Shown: positions 1 to 6,124, counted from the stretch's first letter. The stretch is DNA of 6,369 bases from JBCBKZ01 sp039026975 (GCA_039026975.1 JBCCLI010000379.1:1-6369); one strand, 5' to 3'. Notes: a model not told the origin generated them from the sequence alone. Numbers and translations: made by a program.

Positions 1-245
1 ATGGTCAGCATCAATAGCCATAGGCCCATTCTGGCAGATAACAGCAGCTTTCTATTCCCTAAATCGTCCATACGCGAAAGTATAATAACAAGATGAAAAA
101 CCCATGCTTAATGAAACTGTTTTTGGCTTTTTCCTGTCCTACCTACTAGAGGTAAGATGCTTACACAGTTCCTATCAATGGGTTGTTTGAGCTTAGCTAC
201 ATAGACTGAATGTATGTATTCTTCAAGGGTAGGCTGAGAAGGCCA
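1..245. other. Unassigned stretch downstream of der
   Basis: No gene can be assigned here. Plus-strand reading from base 2 is open to a TAA at 83-85 and gives a 27-residue tail ending SLNRPYAKV. Reading from base 1 gives a 31-residue peptide ending at a TGA. On the minus strand an ATG at 71-69 opens a frame (MDDLGNRKLLLSARMG and on) that runs off the edge, with no ribosome binding site. Any of these could be the end or start of a neighbouring gene, but none has a recognisable motif. Bases 86-245 hold only weak short inverted repeats (for example TACATA/TATGTA near 199-219) and no convincing terminator for der. Confidence 0.3.
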
Positions 246-1553
246 CTATTTCTTTCTGAAAAATACATTAATAGGGACGCCCGTAAACTCGTAGGCCTTT
301 CTCATTTTATTCTCCAGGTAACGTTTGTAGGATTCCGGAATAAGTTTGGGGTGGTTGGTAAATAGCAGAAAGGTAGGGATGCTTGCGGGTACCTGGGTAA
401 CATACTTAATACGGATAAACCTACCTGCTACGGCTGGTGGATGGTGCTGGGCCACGGCTTCTAGTACAGTCTCATTTAGCTCAGAAGTAGCAATCTTTCT
501 TTGTTTATTTTGATACACTTCTTTTGCCTTCTCCAATCCTTTTAATAGGCGCTGCTTGGTTACGGCAGAAGTAAATACAATGGGGACATCATCAAAGGGA
601 GCCAATTTCTCACGAATCTTCTTTTCAAAATCACGTGCGGTATTAGTCTCTTTCTCCATCAGGTCCCACTTATTCACCAGGATGACTACGCCTTTCTGGT
701 TTTTGATGATGGTAGAGAAAATACTCATATCCTGAGATTCTATGCCAGCAGTGGCCTCTATCATGAGAATAGCCACATCACATTCTTCTATGGCTCTGAT
801 GGTTCTCAGGGTAGAGTAGAATTCGATGTTCTCCTTGACCTTAGCTTTTTTCCTAAGTCCTGCTGTATCTATCAGAATGATATCCTGCCCAAAGGCCGTA
901 TACCTAGAGTTCACACTATCACGGGTAGTACCGGCTATGGGCGTAACTATATGAGCGTTGATCCCCAGTAGGCTGTTGACCAAACTGGATTTCCCCACAT
1001 TAGGCCTCCCTACTATGGCAAAGCGGGGAATCTCCTCATCTTCTTCAGATTTTTTCTCTTCCGGCAACTTCTCTACGAGGGCATCCAGTAGCTCCCCGGT
1101 TCCACTTCCATTGATAGCTGAAACAGGGTACATTTCTCCCAGTCCTAACGCGTAGAAGTCGTACATTTCATTTCTCCTGGCAGCATTATCTACCTTATTA
1201 GCTACCAGTAGGGTTTTGTGAGGTAACCTGCGGACCATATGCGCAAAGGAAGTATCCAGGGGCGTTACGCCAGACATAACGTCTACCACAAACAGGATAA
1301 GGTCAGCCTCATCCAGGGCTATGTGCACCTGCTCACGTATAGCTGTCTCAAATACATCATCAGATTCGGGTACGTAGCCACCTGTATCTATGACGGTAAA
1401 TATTTCCCCATTCCACTCTACCTCTCCATAGTTGCGGTCGCGAGTGACCCCGCTTACGTCATCCACTATGGCCTGCCGCTGTTCCACCAACCTGTTAAAG
1501 AGGGTGGACTTCCCCACATTGGGTCTTCCTACTATGGCTACTATTCTTTTCAT
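246..1553 (-). CDS. der: Ribosome biogenesis GTPase Der (EngA), double-GTPase
   Basis: Der is an essential GTPase with two tandem G domains that acts in maturation of the 50S ribosomal subunit in the cytoplasm. The 435-residue protein shows the full family layout. G domain 1 has GRPNVGKST at 9-17, DTGG at 56-59 and NKVD at 119-122. An acidic linker (about 165-175) leads to G domain 2, with GRPNVGKSS at 182-190, DTAG at 229-232 and NKWD at 294-297. A KH-like C-terminal domain covers about 350-435. Length is normal for the family. The reading frame is open further upstream to 1610, but that extension runs through a palindromic repeat and is not conserved-looking. The ATG at 1553 puts MKRIVAIVGRPN at the N-terminus, where Der proteins normally begin. 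No Shine-Dalgarno is visible, as is usual in Bacteroidota. It lies 90 bp downstream of era on the same strand, with no promoter match in the gap, so the two are probably co-transcribed. Stop codon is TAG. Confidence 0.97.
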   Translation of the reverse strand: MKRIVAIVGRPNVGKSTLFNRLVEQRQAIVDDVSGVTRDRNYGEVEWNGEIFTVIDTGGYVPESDDVFETAIREQVHIALDEADLILFVVDVMSGVTPLDTSFAHMVRRLPHKTLLVANKVDNAARRNEMYDFYALGLGEMYPVSAINGSGTGELLDALVEKLPEEKKSEEDEEIPRFAIVGRPNVGKSSLVNSLLGINAHIVTPIAGTTRDSVNSRYTAFGQDIILIDTAGLRKKAKVKENIEFYSTLRTIRAIEECDVAILMIEATAGIESQDMSIFSTIIKNQKGVVILVNKWDLMEKETNTARDFEKKIREKLAPFDDVPIVFTSAVTKQRLLKGLEKAKEVYQNKQRKIATSELNETVLEAVAQHHPPAVAGRFIRIKYVTQVPASIPTFLLFTNHPKLIPESYKRYLENKMRKAYEFTGVPINVFFRKK

Positions 1554-1567
1554 AATATTGGTTTTGT

Positions 1568-1649
1568 GGGTATGGTATTTTTCGTAGAGACACAAGATGT
1601 AGAGACACAAGATCTTGTGTCTCTACCTGGCCATTGCATACCATCACCC
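1568..1649. repeat. Outer inverted repeat enclosing the era-der palindrome
   Basis: GGGT+ATGGTAT at 1568-1578 pairs with ATACCAT+C+ACCC at 1638-1649, giving 11 base pairs with one bulged C. These arms enclose the tandem and palindromic repeat at 1584-1626. The right arm contains the era stop codon (1644-1646). The arms could mark the ends of a small inserted element, or be a fortuitous extension of the inner hairpin. The pairing is visible in the sequence; the interpretation as an element is inference. Confidence 0.45.
1584..1626. repeat. Tandem 15-mer plus perfect 28-bp palindrome between era and der
   Basis: The 15-mer GTAGAGACACAAGAT occurs twice in tandem (1584-1598 and 1599-1613). The second copy runs straight into its own reverse complement, so 1599-1626 is a perfect palindrome with 14-base arms (GTAGAGACACAAGA). 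Folded as RNA it would give a 12-bp stem with a GATC tetraloop on either strand. No T-run follows on the minus strand, so it is not a standard intrinsic terminator. It resembles the GTAGAGAC...GTCTCTAC class of small dispersed palindromes that I recall from Bacteroidota and cyanobacteria; that link is from memory and unverified. Its position in the era-der transcript makes an effect on message processing or stability possible. Confidence 0.9.
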
Positions 1650-2537
1650 ATCATACCCGAATCCGCGAAGATAGCTATTATTGTTTTTCCAGCCTGAACT
1701 CACGCGCACGTACATTTCTAAAAATACTTTGGTCCCCAGAAAAGCCTCTATATCCTTACGGGCCAGGGTACCTATTTTTTTCAGCATGCTCCCCTTTTTA
1801 CCTATGACCATTCCTTTTTGGGACTGTCGTTCTATATGGATAACTGCCTTGATGCGCGTAACAGGATCTTCTTTGGAGGCTTCCAGAAACTCTTCTATTT
1901 CTACCTCTGTGCTATAGGGTAGTTCCTGCTGAAGGAGAAAGAAGATCTTTTCCCGTATCATTTCCGCTACAAAAAAGCGTTCCGGTCTGTCAGAAATTTG
2001 TTCGGGGTCAAAGTACTGAGGCCCCTCAGGCAGGTGTTGGAGAATGAGGTCCTTGACCTTGCCTACATTGGTCTTCTTCAAGGCAGAAACAGGAATAGCT
2101 TCCTTAAAGCTGACTTTTTCCATCAGTCCTTGCATACGCTGAAAGACCACATCCTCTTCCACAGCATCCACCTTATTCAGCAGGAGGAAGGTGGGGATTT
2201 TCGTTTTGCCGGCCAGCTCTATCAAATCCTCTTCCGGGAAGGTCTCATCCAGGGCGATAAGCAGCAGGATCAGATCTGCATCTTCTGTAGACTGGTGAAT
2301 GAAGTTCATCATCTTTTCATGCAGCCGATACTTAGGGCGAATCAGTCCGGGTGTGTCGGAGTAGACGATCTGGTAAGTCTCTCCTGTGTCTATCCCAAAA
2401 ATCCTGTGTCGGGTAGTCTGTGCCTTAGGCGTAATGATGCTCAGCTTCTTCCCCAGCAGGGCATTTAAGAGGGTAGACTTCCCTGCATTGGGCTTCCCGA
2501 TGATGCTCACAAAACCGGATTTGTGCTTTTGGATCAA
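1644..2537 (-). CDS. era: GTPase Era (30S ribosome assembly)
   Basis: Era is an essential GTPase that binds the 3' end of 16S rRNA and acts in late 30S subunit assembly; it works in the cytoplasm, partly at the membrane. The 297-residue protein has G1 GKPNAGKST at 14-22, the switch region AQTTRHRI at 39-46, G3 DTPG at 61-64 and G4 NKVD at 121-124. A C-terminal KH domain carries the GKKGS loop and a conserved tail with SSGW. Length matches the family. The start is TTG (2537-2535): an in-frame TAA lies two codons upstream and no ATG or GTG fits before the P-loop. TTG is therefore the best start and puts the N-terminus where other Era proteins begin. The gene is first in an era-der pair, 90 bp ahead of der, and is divergent from the initiator tRNA gene. 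A promoter match lies 29 bp upstream of the start codon. Confidence 0.97.
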   Translation of the reverse strand: MIQKHKSGFVSIIGKPNAGKSTLLNALLGKKLSIITPKAQTTRHRIFGIDTGETYQIVYSDTPGLIRPKYRLHEKMMNFIHQSTEDADLILLLIALDETFPEEDLIELAGKTKIPTFLLLNKVDAVEEDVVFQRMQGLMEKVSFKEAIPVSALKKTNVGKVKDLILQHLPEGPQYFDPEQISDRPERFFVAEMIREKIFFLLQQELPYSTEVEIEEFLEASKEDPVTRIKAVIHIERQSQKGMVIGKKGSMLKKIGTLARKDIEAFLGTKVFLEMYVRVSSGWKNNNSYLRGFGYDG

Positions 2538-2565
2538 AGTTTAATAATTTCTTTATATGGGGTTG

Positions 2566-2573
2566 CAAATGTA
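2566..2573 (-). promoter_or_regulatory. Bacteroidota-type -7 element for era (TACATTTG)
   Basis: Read on the minus strand, 2573-2566 is TACATTTG, a full match to the Bacteroidota sigma-ABfr -7 consensus TAnnTTTG. It would start transcription around 2560 and give an era leader of roughly 20-25 nt. The matching -33 element is weak: GTG rather than TTG lies about 20 nt upstream. The motif match is direct; use as a promoter is inferred from position. Confidence 0.6.
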
Positions 2574-2639
2574 CTGCTAAAGTTGTAATTATGCACACCC
2601 TAAACAAAAGGAAACTATTATACGTACTCAAAAATATAT

Positions 2640-2712
<73 letters not shown>

Positions 2713-2717
2713 CTAAG

Positions 2718-2744
2718 AAAGGTCAGACGAAAGTCTGGCCTTTT
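2718..2744 (+). terminator. Intrinsic terminator of the initiator tRNA gene
   Basis: An 11-bp stem (2718-2728 with 2733-2743, one G:T pair) is closed by a GAAA tetraloop, with a T-run at 2741-2744. It starts five bases after the mature tRNA end, so the tRNA gene is probably transcribed alone and the downstream membrane-protein genes need their own promoter. Confidence 0.9.
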
Positions 2745-2894
2745 GTGGTTTATAGAAAATCTCTTCTCCCTTCGCACTACTTCACCAACATGTCTGGGCC
2801 TACTCCCAAAGCATCAAAGCTGATGTTATCCTTTTACGATTGGTTACTAAACCTACTCTTATTTTATTTACGTAGACAGTGAATAATTTCGAAA

Positions 2895-3467
2895 ATGACC
2901 TACAAGCAGGTAAAAAAATCAATTGATTCAGGTTACTTAGAATTGAATAAAAATGATAGTGTGGATCATTATAAATTTCCTCTATACACATTACTCTTTC
3001 TAATACTTTTTATCATAATAGGACTCATTACTGGAAACCATTTTCCAGTAGATAAACTAGGATTCATCGTTTTAATGGGAATCCCTGCCTTTATTTCTCT
3101 ACTCTCTTACTTGATCTTAAAGAGAAAGCTTAAGTTAAAGAAGTATGTTACTACCCTTTCAAAACAAGAGTTGGATTCCATAATTAAATCCTTAGCATTT
3201 GAAATGGGATGGGTAGTTAAAAGAGATAACAAAAAATTCTTTATGGCGGAAGGCGGACGGAAGCCTAATCTCCTCTTGAGAATGACTAGCTCTGGATCTC
3301 GTATCACCATTATCTTTAGAAATAATGCTGTATATGTTAATAGTGTTTGTATACCAAGTTTCAATACCATTCAGTTGACTTCCTTTGGTATAAATAGAAA
3401 GTACGTGAAAGCTCTTTTTGATCGGATTAAGTCACAGGATCCGTTATCTTATAGGTGCAAGGAGTAG
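2895..3467 (+). CDS. Two-helix membrane protein of unknown family, paralogue 1
   Basis: I do not recognise this 190-residue protein. It begins with a short polar segment (MTYKQVKKSIDSGYLEL, 1-17). Two hydrophobic helices follow, at about 28-47 and 55-75, then a basic stop (KRKLKLKK, 76-83) and a soluble C-terminal domain of about 105 residues. Two membrane passes would put both ends on the same side, and the basic stretch after helix 2 suggests the cytoplasm. The soluble domain has the pattern GWVVKRDNKKFFMAE, then RITIIFRNNAVYVNSVCIP, then FGINRKYVKALFDRI. The next gene encodes a protein of the same length and plan, so the pair is a tandem duplication. The 150 bp between the tRNA terminator and this gene contain no obvious promoter or Shine-Dalgarno; the ATG at 2895 is chosen because the matching N-terminus is shared with the paralogue. 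The gene is A+T-rich compared with era and der. Confidence 0.85.
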   Translation: MTYKQVKKSIDSGYLELNKNDSVDHYKFPLYTLLFLILFIIIGLITGNHFPVDKLGFIVLMGIPAFISLLSYLILKRKLKLKKYVTTLSKQELDSIIKSLAFEMGWVVKRDNKKFFMAEGGRKPNLLLRMTSSGSRITIIFRNNAVYVNSVCIPSFNTIQLTSFGINRKYVKALFDRIKSQDPLSYRCKE

Positions 3468-3484
3468 AACATAATTAGGACGAA

Positions 3485-4057
3485 ATGACAGACTCACAGG
3501 TTGAGAAATCTATACAAAGTGGATATTTACAGCTATTGGGTTTTGAATGGCTTTCCCATTTTTACCTCCCATTACTCTTTCTACTTCCCTCCTTTTATTT
3601 TGCACTTGGGGCCATTATGAATTTAATACAATACCATGGAAATATCTATGCTGATCAGCGAGAAAAATTAGTCATGCTATTAGGATTCTTGATTTCGGGG
3701 ATATTATTATTCTGGATTCAGAGTAAAAGATTAAAATTTAAGGTAGTCCCTATTCAGTCCTTAAAAACAAAAGATGTTCATTCTGTTATCAACTCAGTGG
3801 GTAAAAAACTAGGATGGAGCCCTCTAACTCAAACAAATGATGGAAACTTATTCCAAGCATTTGCCGAACCTCCTCACTGGTTGTGGAGATTAAGCTGGGG
3901 TGAAATGATTACAGTTATCTTTGATGAAGATAGAGTATTAATCAATAGTATTTGTAATCCAGATAAAAGACCTTCAGTTACTTCTGGTGGGAGAAATGCT
4001 AGGCATGTTAATACGCTCATCAACAAGCTCAAAATAGCTGATATGGAGCAAGTATGA
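3485..4057 (+). CDS. Two-helix membrane protein of unknown family, paralogue 2
   Basis: This is a 190-residue paralogue of the protein encoded 17 bp upstream, with no family I can name. The N-terminal 17 residues agree at 12 positions (MT..QV.KSI.SGYL.L). Helices lie at about 27-48 and 62-79, again followed by a basic stretch (SKRLKFK). The C-terminal domain shares K..GW..., MITVIFDEDRVLINSICNPD and GRNARHVNTLINKL with its neighbour's equivalents. The core [IV]T[IV]IF...V.[IV]NS[IV]C.P is the best signature of the family. The middle has diverged and the loop between the helices is longer here. An AGGA at 3477-3480, four bases before the ATG, may serve as ribosome binding site. The spacing implies one transcript with the upstream gene. 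Possible roles such as an immunity or envelope-associated protein are speculation. Confidence 0.87.
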   Translation: MTDSQVEKSIQSGYLQLLGFEWLSHFYLPLLFLLPSFYFALGAIMNLIQYHGNIYADQREKLVMLLGFLISGILLFWIQSKRLKFKVVPIQSLKTKDVHSVINSVGKKLGWSPLTQTNDGNLFQAFAEPPHWLWRLSWGEMITVIFDEDRVLINSICNPDKRPSVTSGGRNARHVNTLINKLKIADMEQV

Positions 4058-4101
4058 CGTCTCAATTCTGCAGATTATAACTTAAGGATGACCGATTCCC
4101 C

Positions 4102-4127
4102 ATTGAATACGACAATAGTTATTCAAT
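4102..4127. repeat. Inverted repeat upstream of the lipoprotein gene
   Basis: ATTGAATA at 4102-4109 and TATTCAAT at 4120-4127 are perfect 8-base inverted arms around a 10-base spacer, in the 107-bp gap between the second membrane protein and the lipoprotein. There is no T-run after it, and the stem is A+T-rich, so an operator-type site is as likely as a weak hairpin. It could also be chance in A+T-rich sequence. Confidence 0.4.
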
Positions 4128-4164
4128 CTTATTATACTGACTTGCACATTTTAGTTCTAATCAT

Positions 4165-4731
4165 ATGCAGATGGATAAGTTAACCATAGTACTCCTCCTT
4201 AGTCTATTTGGTAGCTTAATATTCTATGGTTGTAAGGACTCAAAGTTGGTTTTAGGTGATTACTACTACCAGTTTGATAGATTAGATTATTACCACATAG
4301 ACATCAGTGAAGAAGATACTTATGAGTTAGAGGATAACATGGTAAGAAGTAGCTTAGAAGAGCAAAAACTATCTATCCTAACCTTTGGCTCCCCCGAAAC
4401 TATTGATGATACCTTATTTATCAAAGAGCTACCTATGATGGGGTTTGAAATGAAATCCTTTACTCATACTTCTGACGTCGATAGCCTCAAGGAAATATTT
4501 CGAGAGAAGACGCTTCCTTCTGAAAATTATGCTGAAGCAGCATGTGCACCTATTTTTAGAGACATACTGATTTTTAGATCAGGAGGTAAAATCGAAGGCA
4601 TGGCTAAGATCTGTCTTGATTGTTGGCAAGAAGTATTCCTTGGAACGGAGGTCAATACTAATTCATTTGGGGAGCATAGTGGAGACTATAAGAGGCTTTA
4701 TAGGTTGTTGTATGCTGAAAGGGAAGAGTAG
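4165..4731 (+). CDS. Small predicted lipoprotein with C-terminal CxxC
   Basis: The 188-residue product starts with a lipoprotein signal peptide: a charged start (MQMDK), a hydrophobic core at about 6-20, and a lipobox-like LIFYGC with the lipidated cysteine at residue 23. The mature part would begin CKDSK and be anchored in a membrane facing the periplasm or the surface. The mature domain is rich in Tyr, Asp and Glu near its start. It ends in a segment with three cysteines (C127, then C150-L-D-C153) set in ACAPIFRDILIFRSGGK and MAKICLDCW. This cysteine layout resembles small uncharacterised Bacteroidota lipoproteins with a C-x2-C near the end of a beta-hairpin; this is recalled, not searched. 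C127 and the CxxC could form a disulfide or bind metal. The start could also be the ATG at 4171 (M3), which leaves the signal peptide intact. It follows the paralogous pair by 107 bp on the same strand and converges with the ATPase gene. Confidence 0.85.
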   Translation: MQMDKLTIVLLLSLFGSLIFYGCKDSKLVLGDYYYQFDRLDYYHIDISEEDTYELEDNMVRSSLEEQKLSILTFGSPETIDDTLFIKELPMMGFEMKSFTHTSDVDSLKEIFREKTLPSENYAEAACAPIFRDILIFRSGGKIEGMAKICLDCWQEVFLGTEVNTNSFGEHSGDYKRLYRLLYAEREE

Positions 4732-4758
4732 ATCTAGTCTACTTAAGACCACAATCTT

Positions 4759-4805
4759 CCCCCTGCCTGAGGTCGATTGCATCGACCGAAAAGAATCGTT
4801 AGCTG
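4759..4805. repeat. Dispersed 47-bp repeat, copy 1 (right of lipoprotein gene)
   Basis: This copy starts CCCCCTGCCTGAGGTCGA and aligns without gaps to 6078-6124: the first 18 bases are identical and 36 of 47 match overall, ending in AGCTG in both. It contains a perfect hairpin, GGTCGAT-TGC-ATCGACC (4771-4787). It lies between the convergent lipoprotein and ATPase genes. There is no T-run, so it is unlikely to be a standard terminator. The palindromic core and dispersed location suggest a REP-like element. Confidence 0.75.
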
Positions 4806-4820
4806 ATCCAGCAAAGAAAT

Positions 4821-5945
4821 TTAGTTCTCCTCCCTCACAAACGTTCGAAAATTCTCCCTATGTATTAAGCTAAGTTCAGCCTCATATTTTTCCTGAAAAC
4901 TCCTGGGGAACCTTGCTTTTTTCCTGGGATTCCATTTGAATTCATAGCCTGAAATTCTGCCATTTTCTTCCTCTACATAGTCTATTTCCTGCTGCTGACT
5001 ATTCCGCCAAAAGTATGACCTGGCTATGCTCAGGCTATAGGTATTTCTCTTCCTTCTTTCAGAGATGAGAAAGTTTTCCCATAAACTCCCAACATCATTT
5101 CTCAGGGAGAGAGGACTAAAATTTCCAATAACCATATTCCGAATGCCATTATCATAGAAATATATCTTATGCCGACTTTTGATCTCATTTCTGAGATTTC
5201 TACTAAAACTGTTCAGCCTAAAGATGACATAGCCTTGTTCCAGAATGTCAGTGTAACGCTTAATGGTATTTTTATCCACTCCCACTAATTGTGAAAGCTC
5301 ATTATAGCTTACCTCATTTCCCAGCTGTAGGGCTAAAGCCTGTATGAGTTTATCAAGAACTTCTGGTTTCCTGATTTCAGCATAAGAAAGAATATCTTTG
5401 TATAAATAGCTTTCAGTCAAGTTTTTGAGAATTTCCACTTCCTCGCCAGGATGATTGATTACATCAGGATAGAATCCAAATAACAATCTATTCTCCAGGT
5501 TTTGTGCTGCTTTCAGATGACCCATATGATCTTCATATTCTTCCCAACTGATTGGGAATAATTCATACTTCCATTTTCTGCCTGTTAAAGGTTCATTTAA
5601 TTCATGGCTAAGCGAAAAAGAAGAGGAACCACTAATCCAGAGTTGAACATCCTTGAATTGATCTGTGATAATTTTTAAGGTAAGCCCAATCCCTTCAATT
5701 CTTTGTGCTTCATCTATAAACACAATTTTTTTGTCCCCAATAATACTAGCTAAGCGTTCTGTTGAAGGAGTTTGTAAAAGTCTTCTTACTACAGGATCAT
5801 CACCATCAAAAAATAAATACTCCTGCTTTCTTAGTTCCTCCAGAATCAAGGTAGTTTTTCCTACCTGCCTCGGCCCTATCACCATAATGGCTTTTCCTGT
5901 TCCCACCTTCCCGCTGACAATTCTTTGAAGTTTTCTAGTGATCAT
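4821..5945 (-). CDS. AAA ATPase with DUF4143 nuclease-like C-terminus
   Basis: The 374-residue protein belongs to the AAA_14/DUF4143 family of stand-alone P-loop ATPases, whose biological role is largely unsettled. It has Walker A GPRQVGKTT (24-32), Walker B IVFIDEAQ (74-81), a sensor-like SGSSS (105-109) and the EPLTGR motif (118-123). A winged-helix region lies at about 196-243 (NELSQLVGVDKNTIKRYTDIL). The DUF4143 domain follows, with KIYFYDNGIRN (259-269), GSLWENF (284-290), EIDYVEE (318-324) and YEFKW (332-336). E288, D320, E333 and K335 fit a PD-(D/E)xK nuclease-like arrangement, which looks intact. The frame extends to a TTG at 5963, but the ATG at 5945 is preferred because MITRKL is a typical family start and a purine-rich GGGGAAAG sits about 8 bases before it. 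Length is normal. Upstream lies a palindrome array that the winged helix might bind. The gene is bracketed by two directly oriented repeats, consistent with horizontal gain. Confidence 0.93.
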   Translation of the reverse strand: MITRKLQRIVSGKVGTGKAIMVIGPRQVGKTTLILEELRKQEYLFFDGDDPVVRRLLQTPSTERLASIIGDKKIVFIDEAQRIEGIGLTLKIITDQFKDVQLWISGSSSFSLSHELNEPLTGRKWKYELFPISWEEYEDHMGHLKAAQNLENRLLFGFYPDVINHPGEEVEILKNLTESYLYKDILSYAEIRKPEVLDKLIQALALQLGNEVSYNELSQLVGVDKNTIKRYTDILEQGYVIFRLNSFSRNLRNEIKSRHKIYFYDNGIRNMVIGNFSPLSLRNDVGSLWENFLISERRKRNTYSLSIARSYFWRNSQQQEIDYVEEENGRISGYEFKWNPRKKARFPRSFQEKYEAELSLIHRENFRTFVREEN

Positions 5946-5968
5946 TTTAACGACTTTCCCCAAAATAA

Positions 5969-6040
5969 GTGAAATTCAGTGAATATATTCACCAAATATT
6001 ATAATATCCAGTGAATACGATCACTAAAAATCACGATTTT
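5969..6040. promoter_or_regulatory. Probable operator array upstream of the ATPase gene
   Basis: Several short palindromes built on GTGA/TCAC lie directly upstream of the ATPase start. TGAAATTCA is at 5970-5978. GTGAATATATTCAC is a perfect 14-bp palindrome at 5979-5992. GTGAATACGATCAC, an imperfect palindrome, is at 6011-6024, exactly 32 bp further. AAAATC-AC-GATTTT is at 6027-6040. A TATAATATTTG on the minus strand (6003-5993) lies between the two 14-mers and could be the core promoter; TATTTTGG (5967-5960) is another candidate. Sites with helical spacing flanking a promoter suggest a cooperative repressor. Autoregulation by the ATPase's own winged helix is an inference. Confidence 0.6.
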
Positions 6041-6050
6041 ACGCTTTATC

Positions 6051-6091
6051 CCTCAAGCCTGGGGTCAAATTCCCCCACCCCCTGCCTGAGG
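6051..6091. repeat. Imperfect hairpin overlapping repeat copy 2
   Basis: CCTCAAGCCTGGGG (6051-6064) pairs with CCCCCTGCCTGAGG (6078-6091) at 11 of 14 positions around a 13-base loop. The right arm is the conserved start of the dispersed repeat. Copy 1 at 4759 has no such left partner, so the structure may be a second, inverted and decayed half-copy. No T-run follows on either strand. Confidence 0.5.
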
Positions 6092-6124
6092 TCGAACGTC
6101 TCGACTTAGAGGTACCGTCAGCTG
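6078..6124. repeat. Dispersed 47-bp repeat, copy 2 (between ATPase and hydrolase genes)
   Basis: This copy is in the same orientation as the one at 4759-4805, with the shared 18-base start at 6078-6095 and a smaller hairpin, GTCGA-ACGTC-TCGAC (6091-6105). The stem bases TCGAC are conserved while the loop differs, as expected if the fold matters. The two copies enclose 1.27 kb holding only the ATPase gene and its operator region. Confidence 0.75.

Noticed and set aside
100..140. Intrinsic terminator near AAAAAC/GTTTTT
   Set aside because: The stem is only six mostly A:T pairs with an 18-base loop, too weak to call.
1554..1610. N-terminal extension of Der to an upstream in-frame ATG
   Set aside because: The extra 19 codons read through the palindromic repeat, and family members begin at the MKRIVAIVGRPN position.
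1239..1697. Long plus-strand frames opposite der and era (also 958-1155, 1681-1917 and 1998-2468)
   Set aside because: They lie antisense to two clearly conserved GTPase genes and show no motifs; they are shadows of the real coding strand.
4771..4787. Bidirectional terminator between the convergent lipoprotein and ATPase genes
   Set aside because: The hairpin is good but neither side has a T-run, and the sequence recurs as a dispersed repeat.
5969..6124. CRISPR-like array
   Set aside because: The repeats are short, palindromic and irregular, with no uniform spacers and no cas gene.
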